DNA from: an uncultured Tateyamaria sp.
GTDB lineage: Bacteria > Pseudomonadota > Alphaproteobacteria > Rhodobacterales > Rhodobacteraceae
Reading direction: 5' to 3'
Assembly: GCF_947503465.1 (NCBI RefSeq)
Contig: NZ_CANNDN010000001.1
Span: 1-64,000, forward strand
Length of the DNA: 64,000 bases
The notes beneath the pieces were generated by a model. The model saw only the letters and a program-made list of their open reading frames with translations, ran no database searches and was not told the origin of the DNA. Both the position numbers and the translations under genes were made by a program. Of the stretch, positions 35,525 to 45,598 are shown one piece after another; within the stretch, counting starts at the first letter, position 1; each line of letters opens with the position of its first letter.

Positions 35525-36673
35525 TCAACCTGTGCGGGCGGCCATTGCCTCGGCGAACCGCTCAAACAGATAGTAGCTGTCCTGCGGGCCCGGGCTTGCC
35601 TCGGGGTGGTATTGAACCGAATAGACCGGTTTGTCCTGCACCCTGATGCCACAATTGGACCCGTCAAAAAGCGACGTGTGCGTTTCAACGACGCCGTCGG
35701 GCAGGGTCTGGGCATCGACGGCAAAGCCATGGTTCATCGACGTTATTTCCACTTTGCCCGTCTCAAGATCCTTGACCGGGTGGTTGGCCCCGTGGTGGCC
35801 GTGGTTCATCTTGATCGTCTTGGCCCCAAGCGCCAGAGCCAGCATTTGGTGGCCCAGACAAATGCCAAAGACCGGAATGTCGCGCGACAGCACATCCCGG
35901 ATCATCGGAACAGCATATGCGCCCGTCGCCGCCGGATCGCCCGGGCCATTGGACAGGAACACGCCATCGGGGTTGTGCGCCATGACCTCGTCTGAGGTGG
36001 CGGAGGCCGGCAGCACGGTGACGTCACAGCCGGCCGAGGCCAGGCAGCGCAGGATGTTGCGCTTGGCGCCATAATCGACAGCCACGACTTTGAACTTGGG
36101 ATCGTTCTGCGGTGTATAGCCGTCGGGCCAGGCCCAGCGTTTTTCGTTCCAACGGTAGGATTGGGCGCAGGTGACGTCCTTGGCCAGGTCCATGCCTTCG
36201 AGCCCTGCGAACGCGCGCGCGGCGGCCACCAGCGCCTCGATGTCAAATACGCCGTCAGGGTTGTGCGCGAGGGCCACATGTGGCGCACCCGCCTGGCGGA
36301 TGGCACGGGTCAGACGGCGGGTGTCGACGCCGCCGATGGCGATGCGCCCGCGCGCCGCCAGCCAGCCCGACAATTCTTCGGCAGCGCGCCAGTTCGACGG
36401 TTCGGTCGGCATCCACTTGACCACCATGCCCGATGCGACCGGATCGCTGGTTTCGTCATCTTCGGGGTTTACGCCCACATTGCCGACGTGGGGGAACGTG
36501 AATGTCACCACCTGCCCGGCATAGGATGGGTCGGTCATGATCTCCTGATATCCGGTCATCGCGGTGTTGAAACACAGCTCTGCCTCGGTCTGTCCGGTGG
36601 CGCCAAACCCTTGTCCGTAAAACAAAGTTCCGTCGGCAAGGGCAAGGCAGGCGGTAGGGGCAGCAGGGGTCAT
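35525..36673 (-). CDS. carA: Carbamoyl-phosphate synthase small subunit
   Basis: 382 residues; glutamine amidotransferase subunit supplying ammonia for carbamoyl phosphate. N-terminal domain 'ADGTLFYGQGFGATGQTEAELCFNT', 'NVGVNPED' and class I glutaminase triad Cys in 'FGICLGHQ' with His/Glu in 'VQYHPEASPG'. carB is not adjacent. It is divergent from a GatB/YqeY gene, an arrangement I recall as common in Rhodobacterales. Confidence 0.96.
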   Translation of the reverse strand: MTPAAPTACLALADGTLFYGQGFGATGQTEAELCFNTAMTGYQEIMTDPSYAGQVVTFTFPHVGNVGVNPEDDETSDPVASGMVVKWMPTEPSNWRAAEELSGWLAARGRIAIGGVDTRRLTRAIRQAGAPHVALAHNPDGVFDIEALVAAARAFAGLEGMDLAKDVTCAQSYRWNEKRWAWPDGYTPQNDPKFKVVAVDYGAKRNILRCLASAGCDVTVLPASATSDEVMAHNPDGVFLSNGPGDPAATGAYAVPMIRDVLSRDIPVFGICLGHQMLALALGAKTIKMNHGHHGANHPVKDLETGKVEITSMNHGFAVDAQTLPDGVVETHTSLFDGSNCGIRVQDKPVYSVQYHPEASPGPQDSYYLFERFAEAMAARTG

Positions 36674-36879
36674 GGCAAGGCTTCCAAATGCGAGCGAGAA
36701 CAGCAGGGTGCGGGCAAATTGCGCGGAAACTAATGTGGGCGCGCGCTGTGGTCAAGGGCGTTTGCGAATTTACTTTATGCAGCAAAAACAAGTGGTTAGC
36801 GTCGTTACAAATTCTTGCCACAACCCTGCGTATGACCTACCTTAGGCGCTCAACACGTGCCCATGGGGATGGACATCAA

Positions 36880-37347
36880 ATGGATTTGCGCACCAAGATT
36901 TCGGCCGCGCTCAAGCAGGCCATGAAAGACAAGGATGCAGACCGACTATCGACCTTGCGGCTGATCAACGCCGCGATCAAGGACAAGGATATCGATGCAC
37001 GCGCCGCCGGACAGGATGATGGCGTGGCAGAGGATGAGGTTCTTGCGATCCTTGGCAAAATGGTCAAGCAGCGGCGCGAAAGCGCCAAGACCTACGAGGA
37101 AGGCGGGCGCCTTGACCTTGCTGAACGAGAGATGGCCGAGATCACGGTGATCGAAGAGTATTTGCCGCAGAAGATGGACGCGGATGCGTCGGCCAAGGCG
37201 GTGGATGATGCGATTGCCGAAGTTGGAGCCGACAGTATCCGCGATATGGGCAAGGTGATGGGCGTGCTGAAGTCGAAGTACACCGGTCAGATGGATTTCG
37301 GAGCGGTTGGGCCGATGGTCAAGGACCGTCTGTGCGCCACGCCTTAG
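36880..37347 (+). CDS. GatB/YqeY domain protein
   Basis: 155 residues, all helical, starting 'MDLRTKISAALKQAMKDKD' and containing 'RLINAAIKDKDIDARAAG' and 'DMGKVMGVLKSKYTGQMDFGAVGPMVKDRL'. This is the C-terminal tRNA-amidotransferase-like YqeY domain found alone. Function is not well defined; it may bind tRNA. Its stop overlaps the stop of the convergent DUF2244 gene. Confidence 0.92.
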   Translation: MDLRTKISAALKQAMKDKDADRLSTLRLINAAIKDKDIDARAAGQDDGVAEDEVLAILGKMVKQRRESAKTYEEGGRLDLAEREMAEITVIEEYLPQKMDADASAKAVDDAIAEVGADSIRDMGKVMGVLKSKYTGQMDFGAVGPMVKDRLCATP

Positions 37348-37826
37348 CGCCGGAGCGCGCGGATGAGGTCGTCATAAAGGGCGATCCTTTCGTCCTCGCT
37401 TAGGAATGCGCCGATTTCGACCTCGCGCCCCTTGCCCTTGAGCGTCACGTAGTGCGGCACGGGGCCTTCGGCCTCGTATTTCGTGACTTGCGTCCAGTAT
37501 CGATTGCAGTCCCATTCCCGCACCTGGCCGTTGGCGTCGGTGCGGGTGAGGTGGGTTTCGTCGGCATCCAGTGTCAGCACCTCGATGATCTGGCGGGCGC
37601 GGCGGTTGCGGCGCAGGGCGAAATACATGGCCCACACAGCCCCAAGCACAAAGGGCAGCAGGCCCCACAGCACGACGGAGCCCAGCAGCGGCAGGGCAGG
37701 GATCAGGATGAGGGTGAACGTCGCAAGGACAAAGGCGGCAAGCCCGCGCTGTGGCAGGGAATTGTGCGGCCACAGCTGCAATTCCTGCACCTGGGCATCT
37801 GGGTCTGTTGTCCAGCGATAGGGCAT
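37344..37826 (-). CDS. DUF2244 membrane protein
   Basis: 160 residues with two hydrophobic helices around residues 25-65 ('LATFTLILIPALPLLGSVVLWGLLPFVLGAVWAMYFALRR', given here only as a region), then a basic soluble tail with 'WDCNRYW'. It fits DUF2244, which is often found near cytochrome oxidase genes. ctaD is 1.7 kb downstream but not in the same operon. Start ATG 37826 gives MPYRWTTDPD. Confidence 0.85.
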   Translation of the reverse strand: MPYRWTTDPDAQVQELQLWPHNSLPQRGLAAFVLATFTLILIPALPLLGSVVLWGLLPFVLGAVWAMYFALRRNRRARQIIEVLTLDADETHLTRTDANGQVREWDCNRYWTQVTKYEAEGPVPHYVTLKGKGREVEIGAFLSEDERIALYDDLIRALRR

Positions 37827-37913
37827 GTATTGGTTATACGTCGCCCCGGGCCCGTGTCGAAGGGCAGGATGTCGCGGGGCGGCCATGTTTGGCCACCCCA
37901 CCTGCGTGGCGCG

Positions 37914-38519
37914 TCAAAGGTCGGTATAGGCCGTCGATGGTTCAGGCCGCAACGTGCGCTGCTGTGCACTGCCCGCCGCAAGGTCCTCGCGGTAGATCTT
38001 CAAAAGACCGCGCGTCCCGTCAGGGTGCGATGCGATGTCCTGAAATGTCCTGTTGCCGCCCGCTTCGGCCCGGAAATAGGCCGAGGTCAGCAGGTGCTGC
38101 TGGAAGCTGGTCAACTGACCTGTGCCTTCGTACCCCATGTAGCGCTGGTAGTCCGTGATGGCGCTGCGGGTCTTGGAGCCCACCCGACCGTCAACGGAAC
38201 CGGCGTTGAACCCGAAGTAATTCAGCGACGACTGGATGTCGCGCCCTTCCGGGGTGGCAGGGATCGAGGGGCGATAGGTTTTCTTGGCCGGCGCGCGGTA
38301 GGTGCGCGGCTTGGCGGCATAGGTGCGCGGTGCAACGGCGCGTTGGCGCGCGGCATTGCGTTCCTTGTTCTTGCGCACCTCGTTCTGGATGATGGCACCG
38401 CCGATGCCACCGATGATGGCGCCCGCGATGAAATCCTTGCCGTCTGCGGCCGCACGCGTGGCGGGCACAAGGGCAAGCGACGCCGCGATGGCGGCGGAGA
38501 TAAGTGTTTTGGACAGCAT
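37914..38519 (-). CDS. Peptidoglycan-binding domain protein, paralog 1
   Basis: 201 residues: signal peptide, glycine-zipper-like 'AGAIIGGIGGAII', a basic linker and a peptidoglycan-binding-1 domain ('RDIQSSLNYFGFNAGSVDGRVGSKTRSAI'). It ends with a conserved tail 'DGTRGLLKIYR'. The gene at 45599 has the same order and nearly the same motifs with a long C-terminal extension. Probably an outer membrane/peptidoglycan-associated protein. Confidence 0.85.
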   Translation of the reverse strand: MLSKTLISAAIAASLALVPATRAAADGKDFIAGAIIGGIGGAIIQNEVRKNKERNAARQRAVAPRTYAAKPRTYRAPAKKTYRPSIPATPEGRDIQSSLNYFGFNAGSVDGRVGSKTRSAITDYQRYMGYEGTGQLTSFQQHLLTSAYFRAEAGGNRTFQDIASHPDGTRGLLKIYREDLAAGSAQQRTLRPEPSTAYTDL

Positions 38520-38823
38520 GAGATGCTCCTTTCGTCGTATCGCCGTGATCACGTGTTCGGGCAGCGCGAAACAGGGCAGCTATGAAGTGGGCATATGGGG
38601 CAGGGCGTGTGCCGCGAAAGATGGTTTGTGCCTCGCGCGCGTGTGTGGGCGGCGACCCGCGCGTTTCGGCGCGCAGGTGCGCGGGGAATGGCCGGATGTG
38701 GTCGCTTGATATTGCATAACATGCACTGTCTTGGGCGCTGATCTTGGGGCGCTGCCCCAAACCCCGTCGTATTTTTGGTCAGAAGAAGATGACGCTGTGC
38801 ACCTGTTGGCAAAGGCGCGCGTG
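38520..38823. other. Intergenic region with REP-like element D
   Basis: 304 bp between two minus-strand genes. It holds the leader of the peptidoglycan-binding gene and, at 38744-38792, a REP-like element read on the minus strand. I see no convincing extra gene: the short frames here are arginine- and alanine-rich shadows. Confidence 0.6.
38744..38792 (-). repeat. REP-like element D / terminator
   Basis: On the minus strand it reads TCTTCTTCTGACC, AAAAATACGACGGGG and TTGGGGCAGCGCCCCAA (17-bp imperfect palindrome), 30 bp downstream of the membrane protein gene. The design is the same as elements A, B and C, so it is likely a terminator for that gene. Confidence 0.75.
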
Positions 38824-39315
38824 CTACTTCGTGGCTGGTCTGCGTGGGCGCAGCCATCGCAAGACGACCGGCAGCAGGAACACCGCAAAGACGGCGATGG
38901 CGTAGGCTATGACGGCGGTTCTGTGAATGTCGCGCATATCTTCAAAGCGGGTGATAAACGCTTGCCGCTCCTGGGGCGAAAGGTCTTTGAAGGAAGGGGT
39001 GCTAAACGGTGTTCGTCCAGGTTCGATGAGGGCAACCGCCAGCCACGCAATCAGGATCGTCCAGTGCAAAATGTACCAGGTGCGCCGGTGCGGTGCGCCG
39101 CGCCAGGACCGCGTCACCGCGTTCCACGGTCCAAGCAAGGCCAGCACGATCAAAGGTACGCTTGCAGATAAGATCAGCGGCGCAACGTGAGTTTGGGCGA
39201 TGTCCAGGATTGCCCCGGCGCCATTTGTGCGCAACCTTGATCGGCGGATTGTTGGATAAATGATCGATGCGCCAATCGCGAACAAGCCAAGTGCGACAAA
39301 GCGTGCTGCGTGCAT
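38824..39315 (-). CDS. Membrane protein of unknown function
   Basis: 163 residues from ATG 39315 (a TTG at 39372 would add 19). Four hydrophobic segments: near the N-terminus, around 'ILSASVPLIVLALLGPW', 'ILHWTILIAWLAVALI' and 'AVIAYAIAVFAVFLLPVVLRWL', with a hydrophilic loop 'DLSPQERQAFITRFEDMRDIHR' between the last two. I do not recognise the family. Codon use is somewhat more AT-rich than neighbours. Confidence 0.6.
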   Translation of the reverse strand: MHAARFVALGLFAIGASIIYPTIRRSRLRTNGAGAILDIAQTHVAPLILSASVPLIVLALLGPWNAVTRSWRGAPHRRTWYILHWTILIAWLAVALIEPGRTPFSTPSFKDLSPQERQAFITRFEDMRDIHRTAVIAYAIAVFAVFLLPVVLRWLRPRRPATK

Positions 39316-39441
39316 TTGCACCGATGTTGCGTTGCGAAAGAGTGTCACGCTGACACCCGCGATCAAATCCAAACATACAAGGAGAAGGGGCCAACGCGGG
39401 CGGATTGAACACGTGCCGGATCCAGGAAGCTAGTGTTCAAG

Positions 39442-39473
39442 AAAAAGGGCCCCGGTCGCCACCGGAGCCCTTT
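39442..39473 (-). terminator. Intrinsic terminator of ctaD
   Basis: On the minus strand AAAGGGCTCCGGT-GGCG-ACCGGGGCCCTTTTTC, a strong stem with a T tract, about 20 bp after the ctaD stop. Confidence 0.85.
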
Positions 39474-39495
39474 GGGTTTTCAGATCAGTCCCAGC

Positions 39496-41169
39496 CTAAT
39501 GCGAGGGCTGTTTGTCCCAGTCTTCCTGCTTGGGCAGGATTTCGAACGTGTGCTCGGGCGGCGGGCTGGGCAGGGTCCATTCCAGCGTGTCCGCATATTC
39601 GTTCCAGGGGTTGTTCTCGGTCACGATGGCGCCGCGCCGCAGCGAGTAGGCCATGATGCCGAAGAAGAACAGGAACGATGCAAAGGACAGGAACGCACCC
39701 CAGGACGACCACTGGTTCCAGTAGGCGAACTGTTCGGGGTAGTCGATATAACGACGCGGCATGCCCTGGCGGCCCAGGAAGTGTTGCGGGAAGAAGGTGA
39801 TGTTCGCCCCGATGAACATAGTCCAGAAGTGCAGCTTGCCCGCCCATTCAGGATACATGCGGCCGGTCATCTTCGGGAAGTAGAAGTAAACACCCGCAAA
39901 GATCGCGAAGACGGCACCCAGGCTCATCACGTAGTGGAAGTGCGCCACAACATAGTAGGTGTCGTGGTAGTAGCGGTCCACTGCGGCCTGGGACAGGACG
40001 ATACCCGTTACGCCGCCCACGGTGAACAGGAACAGGAAGCCGAAGGCCCACAGCATGGGTGTCTTCAGCTCAACCGAGCCGCCCCACATGGTGGCGATCC
40101 AAGAGAACACTTTCACACCCGTCGGTACCGCGATCACCATGGTGGCCAGCATGAAGTAGGCCTGTTGGTTCAGCGACATGCCGACCGTGTACATGTGGTG
40201 CGCCCACACGACAAAGCCCAGTGCGCCGATCGCGATGATCGCCCAGACCATCGGCAGGTAGCCGAAGACGGGCTTGCGGCTGAACGTGGCGATCACGTGG
40301 CTGATGATGCCGAAGCCGGGCAGGATGATGATGTAAACCTCGGGGTGGCCGAAGAACCACAGGATGTGCTGGTACAGCACGGGGTCGCCGCCGCCCGCGG
40401 GGTCAAAGAAGGTGAAGCCGAAGTTGCGGTCCATCAGCAGCATGGTGATCGCGCCCGCCAGAACCGGCAGGGACAAGAGGATCAGCCACGATGTGACAAA
40501 GATCGACCACGAGAACAGCGGCACCTTGAAGAGCGTCATGCCCGGAGCACGCATGTTCAGGAAGGTGGTGATCATGTTGATCGCGCCCAGGATCGACGAC
40601 GCGCCGGAGACGTGCACCGCGAAGATCGCGAGGTCCATCGACATGCCTTGTTCGTTGGTGGACAGCGGCGGGTAGAGAACCCAGCCCACGCCCGAACCAA
40701 GCTGGCCATTGCCGCCCGGTGCCAGGACCGAACAGACCGCGAGCGTGGTGCCCGCGACATACAGCCAGAAGGACAGGTTGTTCATGCGCGGGAACGCCAT
40801 GTCCGGCGCGCCGATCTGCAAGGGCATGAAATAGTTGCCGAACCCGCCGAACAGGGCCGGGATCACGACAAAGAACATCATCAGGATGCCATGACCGGTG
40901 ATCAGCACGTTCCAGAGGTGGCCGTTGGGTGTACATTCGCCAGCGGCTGCGGCTGTCAGCCGCGCACCTTCCATACACATGTATTGAACGCCCGGATCCA
41001 TCAGTTCGAGGCGCATGTAAACTGTGAACGCGACCGAGATGAAGCCGACGAAGGCCGACACGATCAGGTACAGGATACCGATGTCTTTGTGGTTGGTGGA
41101 CATGAACCAACGGGTGAAAAAGCCCCGTTCGTCTTCGTGCTCGTGCCCGTGAATGGCTGCGTCTGCCAT
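39496..41169 (-). CDS. ctaD: Cytochrome c oxidase subunit I (aa3-type)
   Basis: 557 residues, twelve membrane helices of the haem-copper oxidase subunit I. Conserved: '[20 protein letters not shown]' (low-spin haem His), '[10 protein letters not shown]' (CuB His-Tyr region), 'HHMYTVG' (CuB His pair), '[20 protein letters not shown]' (haem His ligands). ATG 41169 has AGGAGG just upstream. It stands alone with its own terminator; ctaC, ctaB and ctaG are not in this window. Confidence 0.97.
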   Translation of the reverse strand: MADAAIHGHEHEDERGFFTRWFMSTNHKDIGILYLIVSAFVGFISVAFTVYMRLELMDPGVQYMCMEGARLTAAAAGECTPNGHLWNVLITGHGILMMFFVVIPALFGGFGNYFMPLQIGAPDMAFPRMNNLSFWLYVAGTTLAVCSVLAPGGNGQLGSGVGWVLYPPLSTNEQGMSMDLAIFAVHVSGASSILGAINMITTFLNMRAPGMTLFKVPLFSWSIFVTSWLILLSLPVLAGAITMLLMDRNFGFTFFDPAGGGDPVLYQHILWFFGHPEVYIIILPGFGIISHVIATFSRKPVFGYLPMVWAIIAIGALGFVVWAHHMYTVGMSLNQQAYFMLATMVIAVPTGVKVFSWIATMWGGSVELKTPMLWAFGFLFLFTVGGVTGIVLSQAAVDRYYHDTYYVVAHFHYVMSLGAVFAIFAGVYFYFPKMTGRMYPEWAGKLHFWTMFIGANITFFPQHFLGRQGMPRRYIDYPEQFAYWNQWSSWGAFLSFASFLFFFGIMAYSLRRGAIVTENNPWNEYADTLEWTLPSPPPEHTFEILPKQEDWDKQPSH

Positions 41170-41544
41170 GCGGTGCCTCCTGGCTGTTGGTTGCTTCGCG
41201 CGCGGGGTTCCCGCTCCGCACACGGATTCTTGAGCGGTTCTAGAGTTTTGGCGTGTCCGCATCAATGGAAGATGCGCCGAAAGGCCGGGATGAATTGTCG
41301 CGTGTGAATCATCCTGCATGCAACCACCTGAGTTCGCAAGGAGAACCTGGGGTGAGTTTCTGGCAGTTTCCGGGATGGCCACAATCACGAAAAAGGCCGC
41401 TCCGCGTTTCCAATTTGTCGGCAAAGCCTCTGAAAAGTCACATTAAGGGGCCGTTAACGGCCCTGTTCGTCCCACGTTCGGCCCGATTCCGACGGCATTC
41501 ATGTCCTCAAAGCGCAAACATGCGCATGTGAACGAGTGCAGGAT
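41170..41544. other. Intergenic region between ctaD and the Hint gene
   Basis: 375 bp divergent spacer for ctaD and the RTX/Hint gene. It contains a perfect 16-bp palindrome at 41448-41463 and a short A/T-rich stretch. An 92-codon frame at 41253 overlaps it but its composition does not look coding to me. Confidence 0.55.
41448..41463. promoter_or_regulatory. 16-bp palindrome GGGCCGTTAACGGCCC
   Basis: Perfect palindrome about 80 bp upstream of the RTX/Hint gene start. It may be an operator, but no regulator is adjacent and no second copy was seen. Confidence 0.35.
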
Positions 41545-44025
41545 ATGGCAACGAACGACAATACGAACCCCGGGACCGAGGGCGATCAGGTCATTTCCGG
41601 CACGACAGATGCTGACACGCTGACAGGTGCCTTTGGCAACGACACGATCACCGGTGGCGGCGGCAATGACGTGCTGAGCGGCGACGGCCCGGTCGAAGGG
41701 GCCTGGCATTTCGAGACATTCGACCGCGACTTTTCCTCGGCCAACGGTCAGGCGTTCGATATCGAATTGGGCACCCGCACGGGATCGGGTTTTGTCACCG
41801 ACTTTGACGAGGGCGGATTGACCAACACGGTGCGCGGCACCACGGGCAACGCCGAAGACTTTGGCGTTGTCTATACCAGCACCCTGAATGTGACGAGCGG
41901 TGGCACCTACCGTCTCACCACGTCATCGGATGACGGGTCGACCATCCAAATCTTTGATTCCAATGGCAATCCGCTCCAGTTCGCAAACCAGACCGGTGGC
42001 ACGCTGGATTACCTGAACAACGACTTTCACCAGGGCACGACGACGCGTTTCGGCGACGTGACGCTGGACCCGAACGAAACCTATACGATCCAGATCAGGT
42101 ACTGGGAAAACCGCGGCGGCGACACGCTGGCGGCCACCATCAGCGGGCCGGACACGGGCGGCGCGACCCAGGACCTGCTGACATCACCGATGATCGGATT
42201 GCCACCGGGGCCGGAATATTCAGTCACAGGAACGCCGGCCGGGGTCGAGGGCGATGACAGCATCCTGGGCGGTGACGGCGACGACACCATCATGGGCAAC
42301 GGCGGCAATGACAGCCTGTTCGGCGAAGGGGACAACGACAGCGTTGACGGCGGCAGCGGCGACGACGTGGTTGATGGCGACGGCGGGGCCGACACACTGA
42401 TCGGGGGCTCGGGCGACGACACACTGGTGGGGGATCAGGGCAGCGACAGCCTGTCCGGCGGCACCGGCGATGACGAGTTGTACGGCGGTGATGACAACGA
42501 CACGCTCGACGGGAATCAGGGCTCGGACAGCCTGTTTGGCGGCAATGGTTCCGATGTTCTGGTCGGTGACGACGGGTCTGACACCACGGTTCTGTACGAA
42601 GACGACTTTGAAAGCGGTGCAAGCGGCTGGACCAACAGCACCACGGAAAGCGATCCGGGCCTCGGCACATCGCTGGGCCGGTTCGGGGCCGCAGACGGCG
42701 TTGTCGCGACGCAACGTACCTTTGATCTGGGTGCGGATTCCGAAGAAGTCCAAATCGAATTCGACGCTCTGCTGCTCGACAGCTGGGACGGCGAAGAGTT
42801 CGTGATCACGCTGAACGGCGAAGAGGTGCGCTTTACCCATCTGGCGGGCGATACATCCTCGCCCGCAACGCAAAGCTTTGTCGGCGCGGATGGCGCGACC
42901 TACACGTTGGACTTTACCAATGTCCAGACGGGCGAGTTGGGCTACACCTCTGACGGGTCGGTGTCGAACTCGCAGGACACGATCATGAATGTCGTGATCA
43001 CGGTGACCAACGCACCCGACGCGTTGACCATCGGCCTTGGCAGCACGCTGAATTCCAGCATCGCCAATGAAAGCTTTGCAATCGACAACTTCTCGGTCGA
43101 ACGGGTGGACACGGCAAATGACACGCTGACCGGCGGCACAGGGAACGACACGCTGACCGGCGGTGCCGGAGACGATGTGTTCGTGTTCAACCCGGGCGAC
43201 GGCAATGACGTCATCACCGACTTCAACGCCGGTAACACTGGCACAACCAGCGACGGTGATCAGACCAACAACGATTTCATCGACCTGAGCGCGTATTACA
43301 CGCATATCCATGAATTGCGGGCTGACCTTGCCGACGACGGCATTCTGAACCAGTCGACCGGTGACTTCGGTGACAACACGGCCTTGGGCGGGTCGATCAT
43401 GATGACCGGTGTGTCGGGCGGTGACCTCACGTTCGACAATACCAACGTGGCCTGTTTCACGGCCGGGACGTTGATCGACACGACCAAGGGTCCGGTGGCG
43501 GTCGAGGACTTGCGCCGGGGCATGCGATTGCGCACCTGGGACAACGGGGACCGACCCGTCCGGGCCGTCCTGCGCCGCAAAGTCAATGGGACGGGCGTGT
43601 TTGCCCCGATCCACATCGCCGCCGGAGCCTTGGACAACACCCGCGACCTGATCGTGTCACCGGCCCACAGGATGCTGATATCCGATTGGCGGGCACAAAT
43701 GCTGTTTGGCGCTGACGAGGTGCTGGTGAGCGCGGTGAACCTTGTGCGCGGAGACCTGATCTTCCGTGCGCCGGTGGCAGAGCTGACCTATTACCACATC
43801 CTGATGGACCGGCACGAGGTGATCTTTGCCGAGGGTGCGCCAACAGAAAGCTTCCACCTGACCCGCGAAGCCGTCGAGGCGGCAGAGTTCGACCACAGCG
43901 AGGAAGGGGCCGTCGCGGCCGAAATCGCGCGCCTGTTTCCCGAATTGCTGATGTGCGCCAGCCGCTGCATCCGCCCGGTGATGAAAGGCTACGAGGCCAA
44001 GGCACTGGCCGGAATGATCGGCTAG
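41545..44025 (+). CDS. PA14-like/RTX calcium-binding protein with C-terminal Hint domain
   Basis: 826 residues, no N-terminal signal peptide. After a first RTX block ('GNDTITGGGGNDVLSGDG') comes a PA14-like module with 'YRLTTSSDDGSTI' and 'YTIQIRYWENRGGD'. A long RTX region of GGxGxD nonapeptides lies near residues 235-350, followed by a beta module, another RTX block and a Hint_2 domain. Hint signatures: Cys1 in 'VACFTAGTLIDT', then 'VSPAHRMLI'. RTX proteins of this type are exported by type I secretion, and the Hint domain may self-cleave. Confidence 0.88.
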   Translation: MATNDNTNPGTEGDQVISGTTDADTLTGAFGNDTITGGGGNDVLSGDGPVEGAWHFETFDRDFSSANGQAFDIELGTRTGSGFVTDFDEGGLTNTVRGTTGNAEDFGVVYTSTLNVTSGGTYRLTTSSDDGSTIQIFDSNGNPLQFANQTGGTLDYLNNDFHQGTTTRFGDVTLDPNETYTIQIRYWENRGGDTLAATISGPDTGGATQDLLTSPMIGLPPGPEYSVTGTPAGVEGDDSILGGDGDDTIMGNGGNDSLFGEGDNDSVDGGSGDDVVDGDGGADTLIGGSGDDTLVGDQGSDSLSGGTGDDELYGGDDNDTLDGNQGSDSLFGGNGSDVLVGDDGSDTTVLYEDDFESGASGWTNSTTESDPGLGTSLGRFGAADGVVATQRTFDLGADSEEVQIEFDALLLDSWDGEEFVITLNGEEVRFTHLAGDTSSPATQSFVGADGATYTLDFTNVQTGELGYTSDGSVSNSQDTIMNVVITVTNAPDALTIGLGSTLNSSIANESFAIDNFSVERVDTANDTLTGGTGNDTLTGGAGDDVFVFNPGDGNDVITDFNAGNTGTTSDGDQTNNDFIDLSAYYTHIHELRADLADDGILNQSTGDFGDNTALGGSIMMTGVSGGDLTFDNTNVACFTAGTLIDTTKGPVAVEDLRRGMRLRTWDNGDRPVRAVLRRKVNGTGVFAPIHIAAGALDNTRDLIVSPAHRMLISDWRAQMLFGADEVLVSAVNLVRGDLIFRAPVAELTYYHILMDRHEVIFAEGAPTESFHLTREAVEAAEFDHSEEGAVAAEIARLFPELLMCASRCIRPVMKGYEAKALAGMIG

Positions 44026-44118
44026 ATCTTTCTTCTGGCTGAAAATACTTCGGGGGAGCCCGCAGGGCGGGGGCAGCGCCCCCCAAAAGCATGGCGTCGC
44101 TGTCAAGCGGCCTTTGGA
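44026..44118 (+). repeat. REP-like element B (terminator-like, long copy)
   Basis: It begins directly after the Hint gene stop: TCTTTCTTCTGGCTG, AAAATACTTCGGGGG, a GGGGGC-AGCG-CCCCCC hairpin and a tail CCTTTGGATCA that provides the lipB stop codon on the minus strand. It matches element A at 11467 in order and mostly in sequence over ~95 bp. Confidence 0.8.
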
Positions 44119-44775
44119 TCACGGGTGGTCGGGAAACACGGTCTCGAAGGTCTGGCGCAAGGCGACGTCCACGTCGTCCATCGTGACCGGCAGGCCCAAA
44201 TCGACAAGCGATGTCACGCCATGCTCGGCAATGCCGCAGGGTACGATCCCGTCAAAGTGGCTCAGGTCCGGTTCGACATTGATACTCAGGCCGTGAAAGC
44301 TGATCCATTTACGCAGTCGAATGCCGATGGCCGCTATCTTGTCTTCCGCCAAGCGGCCCTCCGCGGTCCGCGGTCGTTCGGGGCGTTCAACCCAGACGCC
44401 CACCCGTCCCGTGCGGATCTCGCCCTTGACGTTGAACGTATCAAGGGTGGCGATCACCCAGGTTTCAAGGCTTTGGACAAACGCCCGCACATCGCGGCCG
44501 CGTTGGCCGACATCCAGAAGCGTATAGACCACGCGCTGACCTGGCCCGTGATAGGTGTACTGCCCGCCGCGGCGTGTGTCGAACACGGGAAACCTGTTCG
44601 GGTCCGTCAGATCCTGTGACCTGGCAGAGGTGCCGGCGGTGTAAAGTGGCGGATGCTCCAACAGCCAGATGCACTCTGCCGCGTCGCCAGCTGCAATCGC
44701 GCTGGCACGCGCCTCCATCCATCGTTCGGCCTCCCGGTACTCGGTCAGACCCGGTGTCGTGATCCAGTCTACCAT
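44119..44775 (-). CDS. lipB: Octanoyltransferase LipB
   Basis: 218 residues; transfers octanoyl from ACP to lipoyl domains. Signatures: '[12 protein letters not shown]', '[17 protein letters not shown]' and the catalytic Cys in '[15 protein letters not shown]' with Lys in '[17 protein letters not shown]'. Start ATG 44775 is supported by spacing. It lies 5 bp downstream of the FrnE-like gene (same strand), so the two may form an operon. Confidence 0.96.
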   Translation of the reverse strand: MVDWITTPGLTEYREAERWMEARASAIAAGDAAECIWLLEHPPLYTAGTSARSQDLTDPNRFPVFDTRRGGQYTYHGPGQRVVYTLLDVGQRGRDVRAFVQSLETWVIATLDTFNVKGEIRTGRVGVWVERPERPRTAEGRLAEDKIAAIGIRLRKWISFHGLSINVEPDLSHFDGIVPCGIAEHGVTSLVDLGLPVTMDDVDVALRQTFETVFPDHP

Positions 44776-44779
44776 CGGG

Positions 44780-45439
44780 TCAGGCCGCGTCCTCTTCGGT
44801 GACCTTCTGCAGGATTTGGCTATAGGTGTCGGCCCCTTGCGCGCCCGTGACCAGGTATTTGCCCGCAAACACCATGGACGGAACGCCGGAAATGCCGTGC
44901 GCGGCCCAGACCGCCTGTTGGTCGCGTACGGCTTGCGCATGGGTACCTTCGGTCAGGACGCTTTCGGCCTCGCTGCGCTCAAGACCCACTGTTGCGGCAA
45001 TGTCCAACAGAACGGCGCGCTCCGATATATCGCGCTGATCGGTGAAATGCGCCGAAAAAAGTGCCAGTTTCAACGGGTGTTGCAGCCCCTTGGTCAGGGC
45101 GAAATCCAAAAGCTGATGCGCATCAAAGCTGTTGACGATGCGACTGTCAGGCGAAAACACAAAATCGATGCCCAGCGACTTGCCCAATGCCTGCAAATGG
45201 GCACGGTTCTGGTCGGATTGTTCGGGGCTGGCGCCATATTTCTGCGAAATATGTTCGGTCAGGTTCTGGCCTTCCGCAGGCATGTCTGGGTTCAGTTCGA
45301 ACGGGTGCCACCGCACGCGGGCACCAATGCCCGTGGCCGCCAACGCATGTTCCAGTTGCCGAAAGCCGACAATGCACCAGGGGCACATCACGTCCGACAC
45401 GATGTCGATATCGATTACATCTGTTGGGGCGTCGGCCAT
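44780..45439 (-). CDS. DsbA-family oxidoreductase, FrnE-like
   Basis: 219 residues with a thioredoxin fold: '[21 protein letters not shown]' (CPWC active site), helical insert and '[22 protein letters not shown]' (cis-Pro region). It belongs to the DsbA/FrnE/2-hydroxychromene-2-carboxylate isomerase group. No signal peptide is present, so it is likely cytoplasmic. Confidence 0.9.
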   Translation of the reverse strand: MADAPTDVIDIDIVSDVMCPWCIVGFRQLEHALAATGIGARVRWHPFELNPDMPAEGQNLTEHISQKYGASPEQSDQNRAHLQALGKSLGIDFVFSPDSRIVNSFDAHQLLDFALTKGLQHPLKLALFSAHFTDQRDISERAVLLDIAATVGLERSEAESVLTEGTHAQAVRDQQAVWAAHGISGVPSMVFAGKYLVTGAQGADTYSQILQKVTEEDAA

Positions 45440-45598
45440 GGCGGGGCGGTGTCCTTGTGGCGCGGGGGTTGCCCCTACATCACCCTGGTTGCCCCGAGTT
45501 TCAAGGTTTTCTGCCGCTTTACGGCGAGGTAGGGAATTTGTGACTCCCCAAATGCGCTGAATACGGTAGCATGGTGCCATATTTCCGGAGGGTTTTTC

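Noticed and set aside
41253-41531. Possible gene of 92 codons between ctaD and the Hint gene
   Set aside because: The translated product is arginine/serine-rich with no family resemblance, and the frame overlaps the likely promoter region and the palindrome.
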